Shown: positions 1-14,169 of the stretch, piece by piece | Position numbering within the stretch: the first letter of the stretch is position 1 | Layout of the letters: the number at the start of each line of letters is the position of its first letter | Assembly (NCBI RefSeq): GCF_042242105.1 | Contig: NC_092022.1 | Location: forward strand, 13,512,001 to 13,576,000 | Reading direction: 5' to 3' | From: Pempheris klunzingeri | Lineage: Eukaryota; Chordata; Actinopteri; Acropomatiformes; Pempheridae | DNA length: 64,000 nucleotides | The notes under the pieces: model-generated | The model's input: only the letters and a program-made list of their open reading frames with translations | What the model was told of the DNA's origin: nothing | Database searches by the model: none | Program-made: the position numbers and the translations under genes

Positions 1-100
1 CTGACAATCACTGAAACAGAAAAGACCGGCGTGAATTTGGATTATTTTCACCTGTCTGAATTCAGTTTCTGTGAAAATGCATTGAAGACTTAAGGACAAA

Positions 101-3100
101 ATGGACCTGGAGGAGACTGGTGAATCAAAGACTTCCTGGTATGATGCCTTTTACATTTGTCGTTCTCTGTCCTACCTCGGTATGCTACATACTGTATACT
201 AATGCTCAGAGCTGACGGGCAGGGATCAAAGTCCAACACGATAGTATACTGAAGTATATAAGGGGCATGAATTATAATAGAGGTTGATACACATCTGGAA
301 TCATGGTGACAAAGCCCAACCATGTCACAATACTGTTTGGCACTCACTGAAAAATGACTGGAACAAACTCTTGCTATCGATAATGTACTTAGATATAACT
401 TGAGACGCTAAACAATGTGTCTGATTGGCATTCGGCTTCTTATGGTGTTTTGTTTTAATTGTATTTCAAGTAAAATAGCTGCGTGGGTGAGAGTCTGCTT
501 TGTGCTCATTAACAGTTTTTACCCTTTTTAGGTCTGTAGGTCCTGGAGAGACGCCCTCCATTCTCTGCGACCATGCTGGGGTAAGTCGCACCATCAACCT
601 TAATTCTTTAACCTCCTCTGTCTTGTCTAAAACTTGCGTGTGCGCTCTTCCAAAAACCAAGAGACTCACTTTCACATTAATTACTGCCTTTAGAAGAAGA
701 GAAAACAAGACCCGGCCCCTGAACCTGTGATCAGAATCATAGAGGTGAGTGTCTGCGATGCAACCATCAAACTGTCAGTGCCTTTTCGCCATCTTCATGT
801 CTGTCTCTGTGTCTTTTTGTAACGGAAGTTAGTCAGCCTTACCTTTGTGACCGCAATTCTGAGTGCAGAGCTGACAAGAGCTGTGCAACCACAGAGGCTT
901 TGAATGCACAAAAATCTTGTTCATATGACAACAAATTTCACACATTTGATTTGCCACTTTTCAACTTAACCTGCCTTGCTGTCATCTTTATCATGTGTGT
1001 TATTACGACCAGCTTATTTTTACTCTCAGCATTTAAACACACTTCACTGTTACTCCACTGAATATACAGCTGATGCGGTTAGTGAGGCAAGAACAGGCAG
1101 ACATCTTGTATTTTACTACGGAGGCACAGTTGCAGCCTTCTTCCTCTTTGAAAGACTCACACAGGAAATGAGAGATCTGCACCATGCACCATCTCACCCC
1201 TCTTTCCACTCACACTGTGTCTCTCCAGTTCACTCCTAACTTATTCCATTATGTGACCTGTTTCATCAGGATGACGAGGAGGACGAGGAGGGTGAAATGA
1301 TGTCCGACCACATGAAGGACTCGGAGGTGAAGTGATCCTCTTTTACAGGTTCCAGATGCGTCGCCAGATGTGTGTTCAGATGTTTTAATGTCGTCTAATG
1401 TGCAACCAGTAATAGTATAATGGACGATCCACCTTGCTAATCTTGTGGGCCGTTATGTTCACACGTGTCAACGCTGGATCCTTAAGTTTTAATGCTGATT
1501 TCATTTTAGGAGCCCAGTAATAAAAGGGTCAAACCTGTGGCAAAGTCCAATAGCCTAACAGGTGTCATAACCCCAGTGAAGACCCCTGCCCTGAAACGTA
1601 TTGGACAGTCCATTTCGGTAACAATGCACAAACGTGCTCACACACCAAAACGACTAACAAACGACTTTTTCATGCAGACGTTCATCTACTCTGCTCTTTT
1701 CACAGCGGTCTATCAGCTTTCGCACAGAAGCTCGACCTTTGCCCCCGGCCCCCCTGCGCACACGCACAAAGGCCTCGTCGTTTCCACGCCGCCGCAACAG
1801 CCAATGCTGGAGTGACACTGTGGAGAGCCATGACCTCACTGCAAAGGAGATCAAACGTCAAGAGGTGCGAAGGGCAGGTTTAGTTCAGCCGTAGAAACTA
1901 TAAGCTGTCCTACTTGTGTATTTAACGAAGCGTGATGTGTTTTGGAGTTTGTGGGTCAAGCTGTGGTTGCAGAGTGGGCAGGGCGACTAGTGCCTTCTCT
2001 GTTTCTGTAAAGCAGCTCTACGTGCCGATTATGAAAGAGGATGTGAGCTGGCACTGGAGGCTCAACTTCCTTTATTAAACAATCAGCTGTGAGCAATCAT
2101 GCTGTGTAGTTTCCATTGTTTGCAAGTGTGTGCTTGCATCCACATGTCGGTGGTGAACACTTTGGACTCTTGTGCAGGTGATCTATGAGCTGACTCAGGG
2201 AGAGAGACAACTCATTGATGACCTCAGTCTGGTCAAGAAGGTAACTGTCCACTAAACAACAGCAATTCACTTCTTTGATACACTTCTCTCTGTAATGCAT
2301 TTATTTTTTTCCCTTACCTTTGTCATGTGCTCTCAGGTGTACTACGAGCCCATGCTGAAGTTGGACATCATGACAGAGAGCGAGCTCGGACAGATCTTTG
2401 GTACACTGGACTCTCTCATTCCTCTCCATCAAGGTGAAGCATCTCTTCGCTTTGCACATTATCTCCATTCACACATCAGCGCAACTTGCTTATTTTCTAA
2501 TCTTGGATGAGGCATGTAGGGCTGAGGAATGATTAAATATTGTAATTTGTTGACTGTCTGACCACAGTGATCTCTTTTCACACAATCCTTTCCAAATAAA
2601 GGGTTCCAAGTAAATTAGTTATGGAAAGTTGTGCTTTATAAACACGGTGAGTCTTTTCTGATTAAACAGTGGGCTAAAGTTCACTGCTTTGAACATCATT
2701 TATTGCAGTTAACTACATGCATTTAACATATGGTTATACGCAGTATATCTATATTATAAATATAAAGCCATGCAAGGGGAATGCCCAGTCATTCACTTGT
2801 GTTTGCATGTTTTAATTGAGTGAGAGTTTTCCTGTCTTTCTTTAAGAAGGGGTAGTTGGATGAGTTGAATGTCATGCTTTTCTGTTTGAGCTGTACTGAC
2901 ATTGGCATTCAGTCTGCAGAAATCTGTAAGAATACAATTGTTTGAGTCTTCTCCTTTCATTTCACACCAGACCTTTTGGAGCGTCTTGAGCGGCTGAGGG
3001 GATCAGAGAAGACAGTGGGAGAGGTGGGGCCTACTCTGATGAACTGGGTGAGTATTTCCATGGAAACCAAGGGCTGAGAGAGAAGAAGAGAAAAGGCCAC

Positions 3101-5545
3101 AACCTACCTTCACTCTCTCCAGTTCCTGTATTTACTCTACTATGTTCCTCTCTAAACCAGAGTCACAGAGTTCAGCTCGTGTGCGTCTCTGCTTTTGTCT
3201 GATTTCAAAATATTTTCCTTTTCTCCTCCCCTCCTCCTCCCTTTAGTTCCCTTGCCTGGAGGCCTATGTAACATACTGCTGTAACCAGGTGGGGGCTAAA
3301 GCCCTGCTGGACCAGAAAAAGCACGAGAAAAGAGTGGAGCAGTTCCTGCGCCTGTGTCAGGAGTCTTCATTCAGCAGGAAACTCGACCTGTGGAACTTCC
3401 TGGATCTCCCCCGGAGCCGTTTGGTTAAATACCCCCTGTTGTTGAAGGAGATACAGAAGTGCACTCCTCCAGACCACCCGGATGAGGACACATTGCCTGA
3501 TGCTGTGAGTTGGTGTCCCACAAATCTGTGTACACACAAACATAAACATGAATGCATTCCAATGGCAAATGGCTATAACAAGCGCCACTGTTTTCTAAAA
3601 GGTTCTGAATGATATTCACATTGGCATGTGTGCAATATTATATTATATGAATATTAATTTGATTTATATAGAATTAATATGATGTTTCACATGGATAGTA
3701 AGACTTTTAATTATTTAATACTTCTCATTTAATTATTCAGAGTTTTAAAGATTTCACTTTTTTCATAGTATGAAAATCAACATTTGTCTGTCTCACTCTA
3801 TGGATTGTAACACGCACATGATTAGAATATAAACGTCTAGGTCTCTTTTATATATGTGTGCAATGTCAAATATAAATACCAAATGTGTGTTGTACATTTA
3901 AGCTTTATAGGTTGCTACAAACCCACTGTGGTCACTGAAAGCTCACATTTGAAACAGGATGCCATCATACTCAACATACTACATGTGTTCACTTAGATTC
4001 TGCTTAAATATTTAGTGTGAGTTGTATCCTATTCAGAAACCAACCCAGAATTTTCATTTCAACTCTAAAAGATCTCAGTTGGAGGCGACGGGACACTTTC
4101 TTAATCCCCAAAAATTACACATAACACACATTCGTGCCGTGTAACATGTTTCTCTGTTCAGCTGGAGCTGATCCAGAGCATCGTGGCGGAGGTGAACAAG
4201 AAGACAGGGGAGGCGGAGTGTCAGTTCTACAGACGGGGTCTCAGCTACCTCGAAGAGAGTCAGAGACTACCAGAGATCCAGCAGTCCCGCTTCCTCTACT
4301 GCCACGGAGAGCTCAAGAACAACAAGGGCCAGGTAGCGGCTCTCTGTTGTTATGTTTAGCCATTCTAGTGTTCCATGGATGAACCTTTCAGTGGTTCGAT
4401 GATTTGTTTGAAACCTAACTGACTAAAGTCCTTCAAGACAGGGTGGATCTAAACACTTGCAGACCCGTGGTCCTCTCTGCCCCAGTTTTTTATGATCGCT
4501 GCCTGTATACAAAGAGCACTTTGTGTCATTTCCTTGTATTCAAGCTGTAGTTTCAGTTTTTTCTTTTTTGTGGTAACATTGACAAAGATGTTACTGTAAT
4601 ATCTGAGTAATAGATACTTTTACTTTAGAGATTTACTCACTGTCTATTTGACTATTGTGCTAAATATTGTCTCTCACCTTGTGTGCGTCCGTCTCCTCTG
4701 TCAGCGGCTGCATGTATTCCTCTTTGAGCTGGCCTTGGTGCTGACCAGACCGGCGGAGGACAGAGAGGGATTTCATGTGTTCAATGTGTACAGACAGCCT
4801 CTGCCCAATGCCTTGATAAATCTGGAGGAGATCCCGGATGGGGAGGCTGGTGGAGGGGGCACCTTCAGGGGAGCCTTCACTGGAGGAAATGATAAAGGTG
4901 ACTTCTACATACAATGTGTAAATGTTGTATCAGCTGCTAAATCATATGAATGGAGTGCTGCACGGATGAAATTAACAATTATGTTCATTTTAGATTATGA
5001 TGTTATCAATAATTAGATTCATCTGTTTTGAAAAATCCTGATGGCAATGTCACTTTCATGACATTGTCAAACTGTTTGGTCAAAAGAAGCTTAAGCCTGC
5101 ATGCTTTATTTCAGGTGTATTTATAACTTTTGTGACATGTGTGCTGGTGAAGTGAGAGATGAAAGAGTTAAATATAGGCTACATCTAAGCCCATAGATCG
5201 AGGGAGAGCCACGGCAACCCATTAGCTGAAATGAAGCCTGCAACCTTGACTCCACTCAGTCTCGTCCTTCCCCTCTGTCCGTCTCCCTTTCTCCTAGTGA
5301 GGAACTGTTTCCGTGTGAGCAGCAGAGGGCGCTCCAAAGCTCATCCTTACAGCCTGCAGGCCAACGACTCCTTCAGCAAGCAGCAGTGGATCACCTGCCT
5401 GCGCCAAGCCATCGTCCAGTCGCGAGACAGGACGGCCCAGAACATCCGGTCACAGCTGTCCCCTCACCCTGATCCCGCCCTGTATCACATAGCCGAGCTC
5501 AGCCTCAGCTCGGACACAGAAATGACAGACCATACCAGTTGCTGA
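101..5545 (+). CDS. arhgef3: ARHGEF3-like Rho guanine nucleotide exchange factor (13 exons, 522 aa)
   Basis: Exons read from splice sites and phase: 101-138, 532-580, 694-744, 1270-1326, 1510-1617, 1706-1864, 2178-2240, 2337-2433, 2971-3047, 3247-3504, 4162-4332, 4705-4897, 5298-5545. They join without a stop to 522 aa, close to the size of human ARHGEF3 (526). Residues about 147-330 form a DH domain, with the family's core stretch RKLDLWNFLDLPRSRLVKYP in exon 10; a PH domain follows at about 355-475 (LHVFLFE, YRQP, LQANDSFSKQQW). Family role (known): loads GTP on RhoA/RhoB. NET1 is the sister family, but motifs such as IFGTLDSLIPLH and NQVGAKALLD favour ARHGEF3. The N-terminus has a basic KKRK patch (exon 3) and an acidic exon 4 before EEPSNKRVKP, resembling the nuclear-targeting region of long NET1 forms. 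The start is the first ATG in phase with exon 2. A rhoa gene lies two genes downstream. Alternative first exons are likely in this family; exon 1 is the least certain part. Confidence 0.87.
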
Positions 5546-5608
5546 CTGTCGGACTGATCATCAGGAGGCCTGGAAGGTGTCTATGGATCTGTACATTGAC
5601 ACTGGAGG

Positions 5609-5804
5609 AAATAAATGGACTGTTTGTGAAAGATGCTTGTGCTTAAACCCAACTAGAGTTTCCTGCATGGATGTTTTTCTTTTCTTGCATTTCCTGATGG
5701 AGTATGTGATTGTGGTGATGTGTATTGTACAAGTTGAGAACAGTATTAATTAATGAATGTGAATTTACAGTGTAAACTTTTCAATGTTTTTTTTTTTAAA
5801 TAAA
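5609..5804 (+). promoter_or_regulatory. polyadenylation signals of the ARHGEF3-like gene
   Basis: AATAAA occurs at 5609-5614 and again at 5799-5804, 64 and 254 bases after the stop codon. Either could end the 3' UTR; the second is followed by ordinary intergenic sequence. Confidence 0.6.
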
Positions 5805-6799
5805 CTGACACCTTAAAGTTTGTTGAGGTGCTCATGGCAAAGTACACAAAGACAAGTCTAAGTATAGCCAACGAGATCTACAAAGAAAAGATTAGAGATG
5901 ATTATCCTCCCTCTCCCCCTCTCTCTCTCTGACACGGTGACAGGGCAGAGGAGAGAGGCAGACTTTCAGTTCTAGCCTACAGTCGCACAGTGAAACAGTA
6001 GACGTCCCCTTATGCATTTTTAACAGCTCAGCAGGTGATGGGAACAGTTTGGTTGGGACAGTTTGTCCACAGATAGAGTGACCAAGTGATCAGGTGAGTC
6101 CAAACCGCTCTCTTTATTTGCTAATGCTACAATATTCATCTGCCGTTATTTGCAAACTAACTTTGTTTGCAAAATTTTATCCTGTACCTGCACAAAAGAG
6201 CAATGCGAGTGTAGATTTGGCTTTGGTAACATGTCAAAACATACCTTGGCTGTGAGATCGGCATGTTCTGTTAAGTGTAAGTTATATACCTGACTATTTA
6301 AGCTCTCCAAAAAGCATCTCTTTTTGAAAATGTGCCCTGAAGCTCATTTGTTAATATCTGGAGTCATTGAAGCCTTTGTTGGACCTTGACTTTCCGAGCT
6401 GTTCTGCATGCTGTAATTACAAGAGAGAATTGTGAGCCAGACTGGATCCACTCAATCTATTAAAGATAAGGATTCAACTAAAGGGGAGGCTCATTCACAC
6501 ATGAATCCTGTTCTTTTCCCCTTAGCCGTGAATGTCATCCCTTGTCGTTTTCCTGGAAAGAGAAGATAATACTCAGATGTCTGCTTTGTTCATTAAAAAG
6601 ACTCTTTCTCTCTGTCAGACAACTCATGAACTACCATCACGTTCCGCTCATCTTTGACCCTGCATGTGAAAAAAGCTGAGGTGGAGCAACCTATCCAGCC
6701 CGAGGTGCAAACCAGTGGGCTTTCATTTCTTTGGGAAGACCTTCTTTCTGTCTGAGGATCCCTTTTGGTTGACACTTCTGAGGTTTACCGTTAAATAGG
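5805..6799 (+). other. spacer with probable 5' UTR of the USP21-like gene
   Basis: This is about 1 kb between the upstream poly(A) signal and the next ATG. A purine/pyrimidine-rich stretch near 5905-5960 precedes a candidate non-coding first exon that ends at a good donor (CAG|GTGAGT at 6094). Possible acceptors lie near 6525 and 6619 (CTGTCAG). I see no coding exon here. Confidence 0.4.
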
Positions 6800-9700
6800 A
6801 TGCCCGGAGCCAGTGGCGTCAATGTGGAGGGCTCATGTGAGGCTCTGTGTCGAACGCTGGTGTCCCAGAACGGTGTCCAGAGGGAGACAGCCGACATCTC
6901 CCAGTCTGTCCTCTACACCTCCCTGATGGGCCTGCTCTTGGTTGCTGACAATGAGGTGTGCAAGACAACATTGTACAAACCTTTAATATATGCTCAAACC
7001 ATCAAGTCTGGCAGTGCTGAAAGTTTGTTCTCAATGAGGAATTTAAGGGACACCCGCGAGACAAATATAAACACAGATAGAGAAGTCATGGAGAGGAATT
7101 AATGGAGAGTACACATCAACACACACGTGTTTAAGCACCTGTCAGCACTCCTTGGTCTCTAATAGGATGAATGTGTGAGGCTGACCTCCTTTTAGCCTCC
7201 CTTGTTATGATAATGAGATAAGAAGGCTAAATCTGTCCTACCAGTGCTGTACACACACTGACGTGGCGGGGTTAAGGCAGACAGACAGTAACATGTCGTA
7301 CAAACACAGCCAGGGGTCAAATAGTAGGGCACACATGCAGTGAACTGTATGTGTATACAATTTGAAAAAGGGTATGTAAGTGTAAGTGTTTAACCAGACG
7401 CCAGTTTGGGTCAATAGCTTCCTGTGTTGTCTTTGTTTTCCAGAAAGAGAAGCTCACCTTAGGAAGTGGAAGGGTTGGCCTTAGAAACATAGGAAACACA
7501 GTAAGTGTTGTTAATGTAGATTGTGCTTCAGAAATATTTCCAGAATTACCAGAATCTATTTTTTTGCATAAACACCCTCACTTTCCCCCATACTTTGTCT
7601 CCAATATAGTGTTTCCTGAATGCAGTAGTCCAATGTTTGTCTCACACACGCGGCCTACGGGACTACTGCCTCCTCAAGTCCTACAAGCAGGAGAAGTTCT
7701 CCAAAGAGGAGGCCAAGCTCATGGAAGGTCTGCTCCTCTCTCCTGCTGTTCCCTCCTCCTACCGTGTTTATGTTTTCATTTTCTCTCACTGCTCCTTGTC
7801 TTCCTTCTCTTTCCTTCCTCAGCTTTCTCTCAGGTGCTGGCAGGCCTTTGGGATGCAAATGAGGGAAACACTGTTGTAAATCCACGGCAGTTTTACAACA
7901 TTTTTAAAGAAGCGGTGCCTTACTTCAGTGGTTACAGGTGAGACTGTAGATGATGTTTTTCTTTTCCTCAAGGTTAACTGCATCTGTCCATGAGAATTTT
8001 GCGCAAGCAACGTTACTGCTGTGCAGTGCAATCACAACTGTTTCAGGGACAAGCGAGGGACTGTAAACTATTTCGACTGATTGTTTACTTTGCTACCAGT
8101 ACAGTTGCTGCTTTTTGCTGAGTTTGCTGTAATGTCTGTCTGTGTCTGTGTTTAACCCAGTCAACAGGATGCACAGGAGTTCCTCAGGTTTCTATTGGAC
8201 AAGCTGCACACAGAAATCAACCGACGACCCTATATTCGACGAACGGGGAAGGAGCCCGAACAAAAATATGCCAGATTTAGGTATGCATGCTTATGTGGAA
8301 AAGATTCCATCTTTGAAACTTTGTCGTCCTTCATGTGACCACAGTTTGTTTGTTTCATCGCTTATCCCCCCCTTAGGATTTCGGAAGAGGCCGCTGCCAT
8401 GTGGAAGAAGCACCTGGAGAGAGATGACAGCAGAATAGTTGGTGAGCAGAGCAATCCAGTCATGGTGATCCATCGATCTCATCTGCATCATAAGTTCAGT
8501 AAAGGCAGGTCACTGACGGTTCTTGCCACCCTTCTCACAGACCTGTTCTCAGGCCAGCTGCGGAGCTCGCTGCATTGCTCTGTGTGCTCCCACTACTCCA
8601 ACACATTTGATGTGTTCTGTGATCTGTCGCTGCCCATTCCCAAGAGGATCTCTGGTGGAGAGGTCACACTGAGGGAGTGCCTGGACCTCTTCTCTCAGGA
8701 AGAGAAACTAGACAAGGAGAATTCACCAGTAAGTCATCACAGAGGGTGCAGAACCAGTCTATTACAATACATCAATGTGTCTCTGTTTTTAGGGTCAAAG
8801 GTCACTGACACAGACACTGTGAGCTAGGATTGGTTTAGTCCAAAACAGATTTTCTTTATCCATTCGTAACTTATTTAAGGATTCAAGGATCTTTACTGTC
8901 ATACCAGCACACATTTTCACATGAGATGGCATGAAATTGAGTATTCGGGTCCCGGTTATAACCCAAAGAGAATAGATAAACTATAAATTATAAACAAGAG
9001 CATTAGAGCAATAACAGCATTATTTTTTTTCAAGAAAAACAAACAAATATTGTTTGGCTTTATTGATGCGATGTTTTTTTTCAATGAGTCTCATAGACAT
9101 ATAATGAAGTGAAGGAATTTGTATTTGATTTCAAACTGTCACAAAAAAAAATGATATATTGATACTGAGAAGTACAACAACAAGGTTCATTAAAGTCTTT
9201 AAGAATATGATGATAACAAGGTCTGAGAAATTAGATTTTCAAATACTGGAAAATGTCTGTTAGGTAGTGACACACAAACTCATGCTAAAAGCAGTGACAT
9301 TATGAATGGTTATTGTGTTTTATTTCCTAAATAGAGTTGCAAATGAGCCATAGCTTCTTGAATTGGTTACGATTCTTAACATCTTCTTATGAATCAAATG
9401 TATTTTGTTAAGGTAGGAAGAGCTGGTGGTACCTCAAATAACATTAAATAAAATAAAACACTAAAACAAAGTTGGTTAACAAGAATGGTGAATTGCACTT
9501 TTCTCAATACTCCAGGTGTTTTTATTAGTTATGCTACTATACATCCTGTGTGTTTGCGAATGCTTTAAAAATGTTGAGGTGTCTGTGGGTTTGTTTTTGT
9601 GTGTTTCAGATGTGTGAAAGGTGTAACAGACATACAGAGTGCACCAAGCGGCTGTCCATCCAGAGGTTTCCCCGGGTTATTGTGATCCGTATCCTTGGGA

Positions 9701-11057
9701 ATATCTCTTACTTAGTGTATTACCCTTCTAGTAAGTGATGTTTTGTGCCAGAGGTTGATGATGCTTAACAGTCTCAATCAGACCTGAATCGTTTCACGAC
9801 GTCACGGTGGTCTATCAGTAAAAGCGCAGTGTATGTGTCCTTCCCACTCACTAACCTGGACCTTGGACGCTACGGACCTGTCGACTGTGGTAACACAACC
9901 AAACCTTTCTTTCACTTTATCCTTGTCCTTTATTCCTCCATCCAAGCATTTTACTGCATGCTTGACTCAATTATGTGTGTTACTCTGTGTCATTTGATTT
10001 ATTTTCAACAGCAGGAATTCAGTGGAAAGTTGAAATGATAAAAATGTGTGGGAATATTTTTTAAAAATGGGGGCTTGTGAATGACCCATATCATTCTTTT
10101 TAGCTGTTTGGCACAATAGATGACAGAAAAAGCTTGTTTTATAGCATTTTATTTTAATAGTTGACAGCTGAGCGGAACAAAAACACAGACAGAAAGAAAG
10201 AGATGTGAACGATTTGCTAAAAAGATCTCCCACTGTGCTCAAACCATGGATGTTATGGTTTCATGATGAGATAGTCTGCTAGAGTAATGAATCACTGATT
10301 AATCATTTAATCAATGATATGTCAAAAAAAATTAACTCAAGCTTCATTTTATAATATGAAAATGTTGAGTGTGAAGCTTTGACCAAAAGTTATGCAAAGC
10401 TATGTTTTTACTTACTAAATGAAATGAAATTAAACGTTTCATTAATTGACAAAATTACAATCACTTACATGCTGATTGACTAATTAAATAATTAGTCAAT
10501 CAAAATATAATGGAATGGAAAATAATGGCATATTGACACACATCAAACGTCTCATCCACAGCTCATTTTTTGTAGTTTTTTTAAATTAATTTGCAGACTT
10601 AGAAAACTGTTAATATAACTGTGAAGAACAGAATAAGTGGGTCAGTATATTTGATTGTGTCCCCACAGGCCCAGTTCTTTATGATCTATATGCAATATGT
10701 AACCACGCTGGGACGGTGAACATGGGTCACTACACAGCCTGCTGCTCCGATGAAAATGGTTGGTGCTTCTACAATGACTCCAGGTGAGACTCGCCCTGCA
10801 CCCAAATCATTTTCTTTCAGTATGCAATACCCTGCCAACTGCTTGCCATACACACTGTGCTTAAAACATCCACTGTGTCTATAGGCCATCTGTATTGAGA
10901 CACCACCTATATAAACCTGAGGCTGTTTCTTATAATCACTCTCTATCTACCCACCTACAGTGTTTCTTCAGTCTCAGAGAACCAGCTTCAGACCAATCAA
11001 GCCTATGTGCTGTTCTACCAGCGCAGCAACAGCACCACCACCACAGTCAGGAAATAG
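6800..11057 (+). CDS. usp21: USP21-like ubiquitin-specific protease (11 coding exons, 405 aa)
   Basis: Coding exons: 6800-6955, 7444-7500, 7610-7727, 7823-7937, 8161-8280, 8377-8441, 8541-8728, 9610-9688, 9782-9889, 10669-10783, 10961-11057. The joined 405-aa protein is a nearly bare USP catalytic domain that removes ubiquitin from substrates. The Cys box is GLRNIGNTCFLNAV (catalytic Cys72) and the QQD motif is SGYSQQDAQEFL. The His box has His356 in MGHYTACC, with catalytic Asn371 in FYNDSS. A zinc site is formed by CxxC pairs at 223-226 and 275-278. The family call rests on RNIGNTCFLNAV, the LSLPIPK stretch and the end SENQ...AYVLFYQR, which fit USP21 better than USP2. Only 71 residues precede the catalytic Cys, against roughly 200 in human USP21, so the regulatory N-terminus is short or lies on unseen exons. 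The ATG at 6800 is the first in its open frame. Confidence 0.87.
8876..8960. repeat. possible fish interspersed-repeat fragment in a USP21-like intron
   Basis: The stretch starting ATTCAAGGATCTTTACTGTC and ending near GGGTCCCGG resembles a common fish retroposon tail that I recognise only by memory. It lies in the 881-bp intron 8729-9609 and has no clear boundaries. Confidence 0.3.
10474..10501. repeat. 13-bp perfect inverted repeat, 2-base spacer
   Basis: GATTGACTAATTA, then AA, then the exact reverse complement. It lies in an AT-rich part of the intron 9890-10668, in DNA rich in TTAAT/ATTAAT words, so it could be part of a degraded repeat. Confidence 0.6.
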
Positions 11058-11823
11058 ACCTGAGACTGGCTGAGCCAGGCAGCCAATCAGAGCAACTTTA
11101 CCTCCAGTGTCCATAGAAACAAATAGCAGCAGCAGTGCTGTAACTGTGGCATCTATGAACTTCTCAGTGAGCTCAAATGAACTCTGAGGAGGAGGAGTGA
11201 GACGCCATGTTCACTTTGAGGGGGTTTGAGGAGGAGATCTCCCCTCCTAAATCGTGGAGATGCTTTTGAAGAGTCTCAGTGTGAGAGCTGAGACAGCTCA
11301 GACAGACTGCAGCTTTAACAGTCTCTGTGCCCGAGTTCTCAGGCAGGAGTGAGTGGTGCAGAGCTCTTCATATAAGATAACTGTGATTCATGCTTGCTAA
11401 AATACATCCAAACAAACAAAAACAAGTCCTGGGTGGAATAAAGACAAGGCAACATTTCATGACTTGATTGTGACATAGAAGTTTCTGTGACAGTATTTTA
11501 AAGATACAGTTTTGTGAAAATGTACTTGAATTTAAAATGTAGCCTATCCGTGTTATACCTGTGCTATATCTATACTATCTCCTTATCTTAATCTCCCTCT
11601 ACAAGGACAGTTAACCCTGAAACTTGACAATATTCAGTGGGTTATATTTTCCTTCGAACTGGATTATAATTTCTATGTATGTACATACTCATATATGTAT
11701 GTAATTTTTTTTTTACATGTGAGTCCACTGATGTAGCACAAAAACTATGGCAATATTTTGTACATAAGGACAAATTACACAATTGAATGTATTGCATAAC
11801 TGATATTTGAAACGCTCAATAAA
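11058..11823 (+). other. 3' UTR of the USP21-like gene
   Basis: Non-coding sequence runs from the stop codon to AATAAA at 11818-11823, followed by an A-rich tract. No other gene is visible here. Confidence 0.6.
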
Positions 11824-11995
11824 AGACCAAAAAGAAAAAAAAAAACTCTGATGATTCTAACTTTTTGATCAAGAGCCACAGACATACATTTCACTCATGA
11901 ATTACTATGTGATAAAAATACAACAGTATTCATTTGTCACATTTTAAAAACATCAAGTTAAAGGTGCCGCAGCCTGCTGACGAAGGACGTATTTG

Positions 11996-12074
11996 TGCGC
12001 ATGCGCGTGAGCGGTGGGCGGAGTTTTCCAGTCGTTCAGGAAGAGGAGAAAGGCGGACACAGAAACATCAAGCG
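11996..12074 (+). promoter_or_regulatory. rhoa: rhoa promoter core and non-coding first exon
   Basis: A palindromic NRF1-type site, TGCGCATGCGCG (11996-12007), is followed by a GC box, GGGCGG (12016-12021). A candidate 5' UTR exon then ends at the donor AGCG|GTAATC (12075). This GC-rich patch stands out from its AT-rich surroundings and lies about 0.6 kb before the rhoa ATG. TSS position is inferred. Confidence 0.6.
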
Positions 12075-12612
12075 GTAATCACACTCTTTAAACTTACACT
12101 TGATTCTTGTTTGTGGCACAGAAGTATCACAATAGTGCGGTAGATGCCGTAGTTATAATTTCCGAGAGGACACCTTGAGTGACAGGAAGCCAGAGCAAGG
12201 GAAACACCGTTAGCTTTCTTGGTAGCTAATGTTAGCTGGTTTGACAGGCCCGGACTGCACTGCACAGCCTTTGAGCAGGAATGGGAACATAGCACGGAAA
12301 TGTTTACACCCTGCATCTCCGAGGAAGCCTCCCTGTTTGGTTTAGCTTTAGCTTTATGTCGTACAACCGGATCTTTCTAATAAAAAAACCCTACTAATGT
12401 TACTGCTAATGTTATGTGCCAACCTGGGTAGCTGTTGTTGAAGCATAGCAAACATTTTAAGTGCACCGTAAAGTTAAAAGTCTAATTCATGCTGTTTATG
12501 CATCAGTACACTCTTGATAAAATTATGCTTGTGCATACTATGAGTAGGAAGTAATGACTTGTGATAACTGAGTTTAAAAGTATACCCTTGTTTTTGGCTT
12601 TTTCCCCCATAG

Positions 12613-14169
<1,557 letters not shown>

